Below are positions 35,899-45,468 of a stretch of 64,000 bases of DNA, piece after piece. The notes below the pieces were generated by a model. The model had not been told where the DNA came from. It did no database searches and saw only the letters and a program-made list of their open reading frames with translations. The stretch's first letter is position 1; every line of letters starts with the position of its first letter. The position numbers and the translations under genes are program-made. This DNA is from Bacteroidales bacterium (GTDB lineage Bacteria; Bacteroidota; Bacteroidia; Bacteroidales; F082), in assembly GCA_017477425.1 (NCBI GenBank), contig JAFUVT010000033.1, forward strand, positions 124,001 to 188,000, written 5' to 3'.

Positions 35899-36762
35899 TT
35901 AATCGTATTCTCCCCACTTGATGCAGGCGCCCTTGAGACGTTTCTTGATGGGCAGCATGAAGGTGAGCGTCACGTTTGCGTCGCTGATATAGCGCAAGTG
36001 GTTGAACTCGTTTTGCAGGTCGGTGGGGGTGAAGGTCGAAATGCCGTACATGCTGGCCGACACGTCGAGCTTAAAGATAAGGTAGTAATTGGCTGTGTTG
36101 ATCCTGAACTGGGAGCCGGCTCCCAAGGTGAGGCCCACATTGAGCATCTTGAAGGTGCTGTCGTTGATGAATGCGCTAGTCGTCCTCGAACTGATGGTGT
36201 CGAGGGTCTCGACATTCAGGTCGGTGGTGTTATACGTCATGAAGCCGTCGTTGAGGAGGTATGAAACACGAGGCGCGACGAAGACATAAGGCAGAATTGT
36301 CCTTTTCGAATTGATGGGGAAATAGAAAGTGAACGGTACGTAGGCTTCGATGGCACGGTAGCTCGCGGTCAACTCATAGTTGCGCTTGACGTACTGGTTG
36401 ATGCCTGTTGGGAAATGCTCGTTGTAGTAGGCAATACCCATGTTGTGCTGGGCGTAAAGGACATTCAGGCCGACTGACTGGTTGAGGCCATACATGTATT
36501 CCAACGCTAGTCCACCAAAGAATCCAAGTTCATCCAACTTGAGTTGTGGATGATAGTTGGCGAGATACCAATCCGATGCTTCTGCACCATGGAAATGCAG
36601 CATGGTGGTGAAGCTGCCTCCGCCAAAAAGGCCGATGTTGAACTTTGCTTCGCTGGATTGCACCCTGTCTCGGGGCGAAGTCAGAGGTTTCCTGAATTGT
36701 GCCGAAGCGCTGAAGCTAATCAAAGTGAAAAGGCTGAATGCCAGTATGATTCTTTTGTTCAT
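35899..36762 (-). CDS. PorT-like outer-membrane beta-barrel protein, paralog 2
   Basis: 287 residues from the ATG at 36762 (MNKRIILAFSLF). The signal peptide ends FSASAQ and the next residues are FRKPL. A GTG six codons upstream at 36780 would overlap the preceding stop (GTGA) but adds charged residues before the signal, so the ATG is preferred. Strands and C-terminus match the paralog at 31313, including the final KGACIKWGEYD. It follows the 814-residue cargo gene directly; in this module no lipoprotein gene stands between cargo and barrel. Confidence 0.85.
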   Translation of the reverse strand: MNKRIILAFSLFTLISFSASAQFRKPLTSPRDRVQSSEAKFNIGLFGGGSFTTMLHFHGAEASDWYLANYHPQLKLDELGFFGGLALEYMYGLNQSVGLNVLYAQHNMGIAYYNEHFPTGINQYVKRNYELTASYRAIEAYVPFTFYFPINSKRTILPYVFVAPRVSYLLNDGFMTYNTTDLNVETLDTISSRTTSAFINDSTFKMLNVGLTLGAGSQFRINTANYYLIFKLDVSASMYGISTFTPTDLQNEFNHLRYISDANVTLTFMLPIKKRLKGACIKWGEYD

Positions 36763-36776
36763 TGTAGTTTGTTTTC

Positions 36777-39221
36777 TCACTGAATAATGACGACTTTGCG
36801 GGTGATGGACCGACGGCTGTCGGAGATGACGAAGAAATAGATGCCCTGGGCAGAGGTCTTCATTTGATAGTCGAAGCCGTAGCTGTCGGGGTTGACGATA
36901 GTTTCGAAGGTGTCAACTTGGTTTCCGCTCATGTCGAAGACTTTGACGTTGACTTTCCCTTCCATCTGTTCGAAGCTGAGATGCATTTGGCCGTTGTTGG
37001 GGTTGGGTATGATGCTGACGTTGGCATCGTCACCGTGTTCGTCGACGCCGACATACGACGACTTGAGGTAGATGGTGAAGCTTCGATATTCTCCTTCGTC
37101 GAGGCAATCGTTCCTAACTTTGCAATTGAGCTCAACGAGGGCTTCGTCGCGGTCGGCCACATAAACTGTGCATGTGCTACTCCTCCTGTCGTTGCTCATG
37201 GACTGCTCAATGCGCCAGCTTTCTTTGCTGATGCTCCATTCACACTCGTCCCAGATGCTGCTCCCGACTTCGCTGACGGTAAAATCATAGTTGAACGAGA
37301 AAAACTCGGTTTCGGTAATCACCGCCACGATGTCGCCGTCTCTCAGGTAGAAGTCTTCGTTGCAACGGATTGAAGCAGGATTGGGGGTGAATTGCATGTC
37401 CTGCACCACGACGCGCATGGTGCTGTCGCAGCCATGAGTCGTGAGTCCGTTCAGAATCGCAACCGTGTCGTGGGTGAAGGTCAGAGTGTTGCCAAACCAG
37501 TCCATCAACGCTTCGTCGCAGCTGGGCGGGAGGATGCGTTCGTCGGAACCATTGGGATGGACGATGAAGCTCACGCTGGGATATTGGTCGATGATGCCGT
37601 CGCTGACATGGCATGTGTAGGTGTAGGAACCAGCGTCGAGTGAGACCATGGGATTCTGTGAAGAGGGATTGCCGAGGCCTGTGGTGGGAGTCCAGCTGTA
37701 TGTGTAGTTCCCTGTGCCTCCAGCAGGCAGGGCATGTAGGGTCGTGAATTCGCCTTCGCAAATATCGTTGTCGTCGACAACGGCTGTGGCGGTCAGGTTG
37801 GAGCCTGCCATAACGACGGTGAGCTCGGTCGAGTTGACGCAGTCGCCGTCGACGTTGGTGACGGTCACGGTGTAGATTTGGGTCTCAATCAGTTGGACGG
37901 TCTGGGTGGTTTGGCTGTCGGGGTCGGTCACCATGTCGGCGGGTTCCCAATGGTAGCTGAAGTTGCCTTCAGCGCCCGGGTCGACGGTGATGGTGGCCAC
38001 GCCGCCATATTGCACCGAGGCAGGAGTGGCGCTGGCTTCGGGTTCGGGCGTGGCATAAATCACGACCTCGGTGGAGCCCGAAGTGGTTTGGTTGTCGACG
38101 GTGGTGACGCAGGTGTAGGTGCCTGCCATGGCCATGGTGCAGTCGGAGAGGACGGGGTTCTGTTGGTTGGAAGTGAATCCGTCGGGACCAGTCCAGCTGT
38201 AGGTGGCGCCGGCTTGGGTGGTCACCGTCAGGCTGATGGTCTCGCCAGTGCAATAGGGGCCGTCGTTGGTGGCGATGCCGGGCAAAATGCCACAGTCGGT
38301 GGTGCCTGGACCAGAGCCCTCGGTTTTAGTGAACGAAATGGTACAAGGTTGGCGCGAATAGTTGGTAATCATCAGGATGAAATACTCACCCATTTCAGGC
38401 ATGTGCTCGTTGATGGTTTGGTGGTCTGCTTGGTGATGGTGTTCACTTTCGGGATAACCCAAATAAATGTCTTCGGAATAGGAAGAAGAATAGTTGCAGT
38501 CGATGATTTTGTCTGTTGTCAATTGGGCCACACAGGGGGAAATGGGGTCGTCGTAAGGGCCCCACATGCAGAAGTCAATGTCTCGATCGTAGTTGGTGGT
38601 GGGATCATGACCTTCCATGTGGATAATGAATTGTCCAGGCGTGTTGATTCTCATGTGGAACCAGGCTGGACTATAGGAAGAACCGATGCAACCATCTTCC
38701 AGCGTAGTACCTTCAAGTTGGTTCGCTGTTTGTTCGGAAGTGGCGGCGTCGAAGGTGATGACATCTGACGTGCAGAAGGGGTCGGAATCGACGCAATGGT
38801 TGTTTTCGCGAGTGGCACGGCTGAGCGAGATGTCCAACATGATTGAGGTGAAGGCAGTGGGCGGTACGCTGGATTTCCATAGGGGGAAGAGGTCGATGAT
38901 ATCCTGTTTCGTCAAGAACGAGAAACCGTCGAGTGTGTTGTCGTAGAACGCATCGAAGGCGTCCAAGAAACCGTTGTTGGGTTGGTCGTCGACGGAGGTG
39001 ACGACAAACTGCCCGTTTTCTCCCTCAGGAATCAAGGCGAAACGGTCTTCTTGGCTCAGTTGGTATAACAAATAGAGTCTGAAGTCGACGTTGTCGATTT
39101 CAAAGAAGTTGAGCTGAACACCGTCGTTTGAATAGGCATGGTAGGGCGATTGTGCTGTCATCTTCAGTGAAGTGACCATCAGCATCAGTGTAGCGATGAG
39201 AAGTATTTTGGATTTTTTCAT
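36777..39221 (-). CDS. T9SS cargo protein B with Ig-like/CHU domains
   Basis: 814 residues with a signal peptide (MVTSLKMTAQ). The N-terminal ~330 residues are paralogous to the 1146-residue protein upstream: shared REN(N/T).C...DPFC, DIDFC.WGP..DP.SPC, GEYFILMITNYSRQPCTISFTK and an Ig-like PYCTGETISL domain. It has one HGCDST repeat near 560 and a C-terminal block (SIWDECEWSISKESWRIEQ, CTVYVADRDEALVELNCKVRN) almost identical to the paralog, then a T9SS sorting domain (IIPNPNNGQMHLSFEQME...IYFFVISDSRRS). It is presumably surface-exposed. Confidence 0.88.
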   Translation of the reverse strand: MKKSKILLIATLMLMVTSLKMTAQSPYHAYSNDGVQLNFFEIDNVDFRLYLLYQLSQEDRFALIPEGENGQFVVTSVDDQPNNGFLDAFDAFYDNTLDGFSFLTKQDIIDLFPLWKSSVPPTAFTSIMLDISLSRATRENNHCVDSDPFCTSDVITFDAATSEQTANQLEGTTLEDGCIGSSYSPAWFHMRINTPGQFIIHMEGHDPTTNYDRDIDFCMWGPYDDPISPCVAQLTTDKIIDCNYSSSYSEDIYLGYPESEHHHQADHQTINEHMPEMGEYFILMITNYSRQPCTISFTKTEGSGPGTTDCGILPGIATNDGPYCTGETISLTVTTQAGATYSWTGPDGFTSNQQNPVLSDCTMAMAGTYTCVTTVDNQTTSGSTEVVIYATPEPEASATPASVQYGGVATITVDPGAEGNFSYHWEPADMVTDPDSQTTQTVQLIETQIYTVTVTNVDGDCVNSTELTVVMAGSNLTATAVVDDNDICEGEFTTLHALPAGGTGNYTYSWTPTTGLGNPSSQNPMVSLDAGSYTYTCHVSDGIIDQYPSVSFIVHPNGSDERILPPSCDEALMDWFGNTLTFTHDTVAILNGLTTHGCDSTMRVVVQDMQFTPNPASIRCNEDFYLRDGDIVAVITETEFFSFNYDFTVSEVGSSIWDECEWSISKESWRIEQSMSNDRRSSTCTVYVADRDEALVELNCKVRNDCLDEGEYRSFTIYLKSSYVGVDEHGDDANVSIIPNPNNGQMHLSFEQMEGKVNVKVFDMSGNQVDTFETIVNPDSYGFDYQMKTSAQGIYFFVISDSRRSITRKVVIIQ

Positions 39222-39265
39222 GGCTCAAAGATTATGATTAAAACACATGAGTAATAATAAGCCGA

Positions 39266-40024
39266 CTATTGCTCCAGGTGCATGTTGTAATAAGCCGTGT
39301 CATAAGGCAGGATATTGCGGGCGTCATAGATGAACATGTCGTGAATCTCGGGTAGACCGCTGATGCCTTGTTGCGGCGATGTGTAGCTGTATCCTTCAAC
39401 ACGCATGCCCATGCGGAATTGTTCGATGCCTTGCGGTGTCACCTTTCCTGAGAGGATGATACTCTCGTTCATTTCGATCTCGTAATCAGTGATATAGGGT
39501 ATCATAGATTCATTACCCACCTCACGTTTGACCACTTGATTAAAGTACGCGGTAAAATAAGGGGCTTCGCCCATGATGAATATGTCGTTGTTCACGTTGG
39601 CATATTCATGGAAATAGGTGCCTAAGTATGGCTCATAACGGTAGTCGCGCACATAGGAGTACTTCTCGGCGACACCGCGGTGTTGTCCAAAAAAGGCATA
39701 GCTGAATCGGTTTTCGTATGAAGCCGATTCTTTGAAATAGGGACTGTTGGGATTGTAGTCGGTGTTGTGGATGAAGGCGGTCAGATACAGCGAGTCGATA
39801 TAAAATGGGGTGGTAATCACAGGTGGGTTGTCGCCAAAGTAGAGGTGAGCCGAGTCCATGGCCATGATCAGGTCAAGAGGCATCACTTCGTGGATGTCGG
39901 GGATGACCTGAAGGGCGTAGTCCAAAGGATGGTTGCCTGCATTATCCGGAGCTTCTTTCTGGCAAGCTGTGAAGGCAAGTGCGGCTACAAGACAGATGGA
40001 AATCAGATGAAGGTAAGTTTTCAT
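39266..40024 (-). CDS. Lipoprotein of the T9SS-cargo operon, paralog 2
   Basis: 252 residues with lipobox LAFTAC. It is paralogous to the lipoprotein encoded at 32205 (IHEVMPLDL, GDNPP, FIMGEAPYFTAYF, IILSG). The family is unnamed to me. It lies 21 bp after the 1146-residue cargo gene and 44 bp before the 814-residue one. Pairing with a T9SS cargo gene in both modules suggests it binds, anchors or assists that cargo. Confidence 0.78.
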   Translation of the reverse strand: MKTYLHLISICLVAALAFTACQKEAPDNAGNHPLDYALQVIPDIHEVMPLDLIMAMDSAHLYFGDNPPVITTPFYIDSLYLTAFIHNTDYNPNSPYFKESASYENRFSYAFFGQHRGVAEKYSYVRDYRYEPYLGTYFHEYANVNNDIFIMGEAPYFTAYFNQVVKREVGNESMIPYITDYEIEMNESIILSGKVTPQGIEQFRMGMRVEGYSYTSPQQGISGLPEIHDMFIYDARNILPYDTAYYNMHLEQ

Positions 40025-40045
40025 TCGTTCGTAAAATTAAAGAGA

Positions 40046-43000
40046 TTACTTGGTGACAACGACTTTTCTCGTAACCGAACGCTGGTTGTCGGAAATAACG
40101 AAGAGATAGAGGCCTTCGGCATACCGCTTCATGTTGTATTCGTAGCTGTGTTGGTCACTGTTGACATTGGTCTCGAAGGTGTCAATCATGTTACCCTTCA
40201 TGTCGAACACCTTGACGTTGATACGTCCTCTCATCTGTTCGAAGTTGATCCACATTTGGCCACTGTTGGGGTTGGGTATGATGTTCACCATTGTGTTGTC
40301 GGCTGCGAGTTCCTCAACGCCGACGTACGACGACTTGAGGTAGAACGTCTGGATCTTGTATTCGTTAGGTTCCATGCAATTGTTCCTGACCTTGCAGACG
40401 AGCTCAACCAGGTTGTGGTCGCGCTCGGCCACATATACCTTGCAGGTGCTGCTCTTGTGGTCGAGGCTCATCGTTGGCTCGATGCGCCACGAGGGCTTGC
40501 TGATGCTCCATTCGCATTCGTCCCAGATACTACGGCCTTGTTCGGCGATGAAGAAGTCGTAGTTGAAGGAGAAGAACTCGGTCTCGGTGATCACGGAGAT
40601 GGTGTCGCCGACGACCATGGCGTTGGCGTCGGTCGACTGAATATGGGTCGGGTCGGGCGTGTATCTCATGTTTTGCACCACCACACGCATGGCCGTGTCG
40701 CAGCCGAAGGTCGTTGTGCCCTCGCTGAAATTGTACGTGCCGTTCTCGACGATGTGCGGATTGGAGCCGAACCATTCGAAGGGCACTTCATCGCATTCGT
40801 TGTTGAATTGCAGCACAGCGTTGGTGTGCGAGTTGTGGAGCGTCAGGTGGAGACGGTATTCCTGCGAGCACGGATAGGGTGCCATCGAGACGGAATGTGA
40901 ATACTCGCCAGAGCTGGTGTAGGTTTGTCCGTTGACGGGCCAGTAATACGAGTCGCACGCGTCGTCGACGTAGGTGTGTTCCGCTTCGGGAATCTGTTGG
41001 AAATGCAGGTCGAGACGATAGATGCCGTCGCAATCGTTATACGGAAGGGTGTCTTGCACGAAGATGTCGTCATGATAGGTGACTCCGTTGACGTCCCATG
41101 TGAACGAAGGCGTGTCTTGGTAGCAAACGTATTCCGTCTGGACGGGTGGGATGTAATAGTCGCTGACGCTCAGGATAACGATAACGGTGCTGTCGCAACC
41201 GTGCACGTCGTCCAAGTGGAAGTAGTGGAAGCCTTCATACAATGGTATTTCGTAGGGGTCTTCTTCGTAGTAATAGGGCAGCTGGCTCGGACAGACGGTC
41301 ACAGGGTGCTCCGTCTCGCCGTTGTTGTCCCAAACGGTCAGGTTGAGGCGCACGATACTGTCGCACCCGTGGATGGTTTGGTCGGTGTGGGAAGTCACGA
41401 TGGAGCTGTTGTAGGTCGTGCCGTAGAAGGTGTATGTCTCGCCAAAGCAAATGGCAGTGTCGATGACGGTTTCATCGAAAGTGGGGTAGTTGTCCAAATG
41501 GAGGTAAATGGTCTTTTCACAGCCTTGGTCGGTGACGGTGTCAAAACTGTAGACTCCAGTGCCAGTATAAGGCGAGCCGTGCCATTGATAGATTTCGTCA
41601 GGGCAGATGGTGGCATATTCGTCTTCGACGATGATGTCGTTGACGACGACGGTGACTGAAGCCGAGACGGTTTGGTTGGTCTGCGGGTTGGTGACCGTGC
41701 AGGTGTAAGTGGTGGTTTGTGTTGGGCTGGCAATAGGGTTGTAGATGTTGGGGTTGCTGAGGCCTGTAGTGGGCGTCCATGAATAGGTGGAGTTGCCCAT
41801 GCCGCCGCCCGCATTGGCGGTGAGTTGGGTGCTGCCGCCCATGCAGATGCTACTCGGATTGGCGTTGACCGAAACAGTAAGGGCGCCACCGTTGATGTGT
41901 ATCGTCACTTGGTCGGAACTGGTGCAGCCGCCTTGCGAGTTGGTCACGGTGAGGGTGTAGGTCTGGTCGGCAGTAAGTGCTACGGTTTGCGTGTTTTGAG
42001 CGTTGGGGTTGACCACCATGTTGGCGGGCTCCCAGTGGAAGCTGAACGAGCCAGCGCCACCGCTACCGCTCAGTTGGGTCGACGTGTTGTAGGGGATGGT
42101 TTGGTCGGGACCGGCATTGGCATTAGGAGAAGCGTAAACGGTGACTTGCTTGGTAATCGAGTTGGTGCAGTGACCATTGCAGTTGACGGTGAGGGTCACC
42201 GAGAACGTGCCGGCGTTGTTGTAAAGGTGTGTGGGGTTTTGTTGTGTCGAGGTCTGTCCGTCGCCAAAGTTCCATTGGTAGCCGCTGATGGTCTGTCCCG
42301 AAGGATTGGTGGTAGAAGTGCTCGTGAACTGTGTGGCCGTGCCTTGGCAAACGGTAGTGAAGTTGAAGTTGGCCGTGGGTTGGGGGTGGACCACCACTTC
42401 GGTAGTGGCGCTGTTGGTGGCGCTGCCCAAGGTGATGGTGCAGGTGTAGGTGCCGGCCATGGCCATAGTGCAGTTAGGACGCGTGGGGTTTTGTTGGTTC
42501 GAGCTGAAACCGCCAGGACCAGTCCAACTGTAGGTAGCACCTGCTTGACCGTTGGCGGTCAGGTTGATGGTTTCGCCCACGCAGTAGGGGCCGCTGTTGT
42601 CGACCAAAGGAGGCAGGATGTCGCAGTTGGTGGTGCCAGTGCCTGCCACCTTACTGAAGGAAATGTTGCACGATTGGTTGGAATAGTTGGTAATCACCAA
42701 AATGAAATAATCACCCGTTTGTGCCGAGGCCGGAATCAGGCAGTGTTCGGTGGCACTGGCAGAGTAGCTGCAACTCACCACTTTGTCACTCGTCAGGCCG
42801 TTGGGGCAAGGTGAGGTAGGGTCGGCAAAGGGTCCCCAGCAGCAGAAGTCGATGTCGTGGCTCGGCGTGCTGTACATATAGATGTCGATGTTGCCTGGGT
42901 TGTCGATTTGAAGGTAATACCAAGCGGGATTGGGCTGTGAATAGAGGCAGCTATAGTCAGGCCCCGCTTCACCAGATCCGGCATTCACGCCAGCAGGGAA

Positions 43001-43486
43001 TTGGTACATGCCGTTGTCGGTGCAGAAGGGGTCGGCGTTGGCGCAAGTGTTGTTTTCCCTCGAGCGGATGTAGATATCCATCATCATCGATGCTGTAAAT
43101 TCGTTGGGTAACGCGTTTTTGTATTCGCGAGCAACTACAGCGGCTTGTTCCTTGTCCATCCTTGAAAAATCGATGGCGTTCTGATGACGGAAGTCGGCAA
43201 ATGAAGCTCCCAAGTCAATGCCTTCATAGGCCTCGTCGGCACTGATGACGAAAACACCGTCGCGTTCACCGTTGATGACATCGAAACGTCCGTCAGTCAC
43301 CAAATTGTATATAAAAAAGACTCGTTCGTCAAAAATGGCTATGTCGGTCACATCAAACTCGATGACGGATTGATTTTGAAGGACTCGTGGCTGTTGTGCG
43401 AAATGCCTCGTGGGCAACAGCATGGAAAACATAACTAGCAGAATTACTTCCGCGAATCTGTTCTTGAACAAGGATTTAGTATTCAT
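40046..43486 (-). CDS. T9SS cargo protein A, large multi-repeat surface protein
   Basis: 1146 residues. A signal peptide ends RHFAQ. The N-terminal module shared with cargo B includes DIDFCCWGPFADPTSPC and DYFILVITNYSNQSC. Then come an Ig-like domain (PYCVGETINL), a PKD domain (YQWNFGDGQTS, about 398-408), CHU-type Ig domains (TYSWTPTTGLSNP), and four roughly 70-residue repeats ending in (H/Q/F)GC(D/E)(S/K/T). A block SIWDECEWSISKPSWRIEP is shared with cargo B, followed by the T9SS sorting domain (IIPNPNSGQMWINFEQM...KVVVTK). It is the first gene of the operon and likely an adhesin-like protein. Confidence 0.88.
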   Translation of the reverse strand: MNTKSLFKNRFAEVILLVMFSMLLPTRHFAQQPRVLQNQSVIEFDVTDIAIFDERVFFIYNLVTDGRFDVINGERDGVFVISADEAYEGIDLGASFADFRHQNAIDFSRMDKEQAAVVAREYKNALPNEFTASMMMDIYIRSRENNTCANADPFCTDNGMYQFPAGVNAGSGEAGPDYSCLYSQPNPAWYYLQIDNPGNIDIYMYSTPSHDIDFCCWGPFADPTSPCPNGLTSDKVVSCSYSASATEHCLIPASAQTGDYFILVITNYSNQSCNISFSKVAGTGTTNCDILPPLVDNSGPYCVGETINLTANGQAGATYSWTGPGGFSSNQQNPTRPNCTMAMAGTYTCTITLGSATNSATTEVVVHPQPTANFNFTTVCQGTATQFTSTSTTNPSGQTISGYQWNFGDGQTSTQQNPTHLYNNAGTFSVTLTVNCNGHCTNSITKQVTVYASPNANAGPDQTIPYNTSTQLSGSGGAGSFSFHWEPANMVVNPNAQNTQTVALTADQTYTLTVTNSQGGCTSSDQVTIHINGGALTVSVNANPSSICMGGSTQLTANAGGGMGNSTYSWTPTTGLSNPNIYNPIASPTQTTTYTCTVTNPQTNQTVSASVTVVVNDIIVEDEYATICPDEIYQWHGSPYTGTGVYSFDTVTDQGCEKTIYLHLDNYPTFDETVIDTAICFGETYTFYGTTYNSSIVTSHTDQTIHGCDSIVRLNLTVWDNNGETEHPVTVCPSQLPYYYEEDPYEIPLYEGFHYFHLDDVHGCDSTVIVILSVSDYYIPPVQTEYVCYQDTPSFTWDVNGVTYHDDIFVQDTLPYNDCDGIYRLDLHFQQIPEAEHTYVDDACDSYYWPVNGQTYTSSGEYSHSVSMAPYPCSQEYRLHLTLHNSHTNAVLQFNNECDEVPFEWFGSNPHIVENGTYNFSEGTTTFGCDTAMRVVVQNMRYTPDPTHIQSTDANAMVVGDTISVITETEFFSFNYDFFIAEQGRSIWDECEWSISKPSWRIEPTMSLDHKSSTCKVYVAERDHNLVELVCKVRNNCMEPNEYKIQTFYLKSSYVGVEELAADNTMVNIIPNPNSGQMWINFEQMRGRINVKVFDMKGNMIDTFETNVNSDQHSYEYNMKRYAEGLYLFVISDNQRSVTRKVVVTK

Positions 43487-43568
43487 AGTTTGTTTATTTG
43501 TTGATTATCAATATTATATATTGTTGTTGCGGTGGTTATAGCCTTAAAATCACCTAATTATCAACCGA

Positions 43569-43576
43569 CAAATATA
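43569..43576 (-). promoter_or_regulatory. -7 box for the T9SS-cargo operon
   Basis: TATATTTG on the minus strand, 82 bp upstream of cargo A. It is the only TAnnTTTG I found upstream of the seven-gene run, so the operon probably starts here. Confidence 0.65.
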
Positions 43577-43614
43577 CAGAAAATCCTCAATAAATAACTC
43601 TTTGATGAAAAAAA

Positions 43615-43648
43615 AACGAAAAAAAGCGACGTAAAGCCGCTTTTTTTT
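43615..43648 (-). terminator. Terminator of the rnf operon
   Basis: AAAAGCG/CGCTTTT-type stem (around 43620-43628 and 43638-43646) with a 9-nt loop and a T-run on the minus strand, 26 bp after the rnfA stop. Confidence 0.8.
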
Positions 43649-43673
43649 CGATTATAATTCAGAGGTCCTTCTC

Positions 43674-44276
43674 TTACACCACACCCGTGAAGCCCATGAA
43701 GGCCATGGCTAAGATGCCAGCGGTGATGAGGGCAATCGGGGTGCCTTTCATGCCCTTGGGCGGCTCCATCAGGTCGATGTGCTCGCGGATGCCGGCGAAA
43801 ATGATCAAGGCCATCGCGAAACCGAGGGCGATGCCGACGGCATAGACCACCGACTCGCCGAGGCTCAGCATGTGGGCCACGCCGCCATAGTTGAACTCCT
43901 TCGTGACCACGGTCAATGAGACGCCCAGCACGGCGCAGTTGGTCGTAATCAGCGGAAGGAACACGCCCAAGGCGGTGTAGAGCGACGGGCTGATTTTCTT
44001 CAGGATAATCTCCACCATCTGCACCAAGGCGGCGATGATAAGGATGAAGGCGATGGTTTGCATGAACTTGTCCAAGCCAAGCGGCATCAGGATGTAACGG
44101 TTCGTCAGCCAGGTTACCAGCGTGGCCAGCGTCAGCACGAAGATGACGGCGGCGCCCATACCCAAGGCCGTTGAAGTCTTCTTTGAAGTGCCCAAGAAGG
44201 GGCAGATACCCAGGAACTGGGAGAAGATCACGTTGTTGACCAAGATGGTCGATAGGATGATAATGAGGTATTTCAT
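43674..44276 (-). CDS. rnfA: Rnf complex subunit RnfA
   Basis: 200 residues, six membrane helices. Family signatures: VNNVIFSQFLGICPFLG near the N-terminus and LPLITTNCAVLGVSL in the second half, carrying the conserved cysteines that hold an Fe-S site in the membrane core together with RnfE. The Rnf complex couples electron flow from reduced ferredoxin to NAD with sodium or proton export. It is the last gene of rnfBCDGEA, 6 bp after rnfE. Confidence 0.96.
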   Translation of the reverse strand: MKYLIIILSTILVNNVIFSQFLGICPFLGTSKKTSTALGMGAAVIFVLTLATLVTWLTNRYILMPLGLDKFMQTIAFILIIAALVQMVEIILKKISPSLYTALGVFLPLITTNCAVLGVSLTVVTKEFNYGGVAHMLSLGESVVYAVGIALGFAMALIIFAGIREHIDLMEPPKGMKGTPIALITAGILAMAFMGFTGVV

Positions 44277-44282
44277 GGCTGA

Positions 44283-44876
44283 TTAATGATTTTCTTTCTT
44301 GAATCTGTTGACGATAGCGATAAGGAAGCCGAGGCAGATGAAGGCACCTGGAGGCAGGATGAACACCAGGATGTTGGCCGTCTCGGGCAGGATGTGCAGG
44401 CCGAACACCGAGCCGCTGCCGAGGAACTCACGGATGCAGCCCAGCACGGTCAGGGCCAAGGTGAAGCCCAAGCCCATGCCGGCACCATCGAGGATGGAAG
44501 GCCAAACGGGGTTCTTCGAGGCAAAGGCCTCGGCACGACCCAGGACGATGCAGTTCACCACGATGAGTGGGATGAAGAGGCCCAAGGTCTCGTAGATGTC
44601 GGGCACGTAGGCTTGCATGGCCAGTTGCACGATGGTCACGAACGAAGCGATGACCACGATGAAGCAGGGGATACGCACCTTGTCGGGGATGAAGTTCTTG
44701 AGCAGCGAAATCACCAGATTCGACATGATGAGGACGAAAGTGGTGGCCAGGCCCATCGACATGCCGTTGATGGCGCTGGTGGTGGTGGCCAAAGTGGGGC
44801 AGCAGCCCAGCAGCAGCACCAGGATCGGGTTCTCCTTGATGAGGCCCTTGGTAAAGGTTTTCAGATGGTTACTCAT
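44283..44876 (-). CDS. rnfE: Rnf complex subunit RnfE
   Basis: 197 residues, six membrane helices, homologous to RnfA in inverted topology. Motifs: ENPILVLLLGCCPTLA and LIVVNCIVLGRAEAFA, with DGAGMGLGFTLAL in a late helix. The start overlaps the rnfG stop by 4 bp (ATGA). Confidence 0.96.
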   Translation of the reverse strand: MSNHLKTFTKGLIKENPILVLLLGCCPTLATTTSAINGMSMGLATTFVLIMSNLVISLLKNFIPDKVRIPCFIVVIASFVTIVQLAMQAYVPDIYETLGLFIPLIVVNCIVLGRAEAFASKNPVWPSILDGAGMGLGFTLALTVLGCIREFLGSGSVFGLHILPETANILVFILPPGAFICLGFLIAIVNRFKKENH

Positions 44877-45463
44877 TGTACGTTCCCTCCTTTCATGAAT
44901 TCGGATTTATGGGCTTCGAAGGTGTCGCAAGCCAACTTGACGGCACCCGTGAAAGCGCGCGAGCTGATGGTGGCTGCCGTGATGGCGTCCACGTCACCGC
45001 CGTCTTTCGTGACTTTCAGGTTGTAGCCCGCGTTGGGATTCTTGCCGTTGAATTGGTCCTTGAACTTCGGGTTCACCATGTTGGCGCCCAAGCCAGGCGT
45101 CTCGCTCTGCGAGAGCACTGAGACGGCATTGATGGTGCCGTTGGCGAGGATGCCGACCATCAGCTCGATGCGGCCGTTGAAGCCGGCGTTCGAGTAGGTC
45201 TTGACGGCGGCGCCAAGCAGGTTGCCTTGCGCGTCGTAGGCGAGGTTACAGGGCAACTCGTCGACGACGGTCTCTTCAAGGTGGTCGATGGGCGTGCCGC
45301 ATTGCAGCACTGCTTCGATGGCCGCTTGGTTTTTCTTCAGGTCGACCTCAGCGATGGCGTCTTTGGTCATGCCATAGACGAGGCCCAGCAGTCCGCCCGA
45401 AATCGCCGTGATGACGAGCAAGGCGATGAGCATATTCTTTAATGAAGATTCTTTCTTTGCCAT
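44873..45463 (-). CDS. rnfG: Rnf complex subunit RnfG (covalent FMN protein)
   Basis: 196 residues: one N-terminal membrane helix, then a periplasmic FMN-binding domain. The flavinylation site reads ITAATISS (threonine near 165) in place of the textbook SGAT-type motif; the acceptor threonine and following Ser are kept. SETPGLGANMV is the other conserved motif. It lies 5 bp after rnfD. Confidence 0.94.
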   Translation of the reverse strand: MAKKESSLKNMLIALLVITAISGGLLGLVYGMTKDAIAEVDLKKNQAAIEAVLQCGTPIDHLEETVVDELPCNLAYDAQGNLLGAAVKTYSNAGFNGRIELMVGILANGTINAVSVLSQSETPGLGANMVNPKFKDQFNGKNPNAGYNLKVTKDGGDVDAITAATISSRAFTGAVKLACDTFEAHKSEFMKGGNVQ

Positions 45464-45468
45464 GGCGC

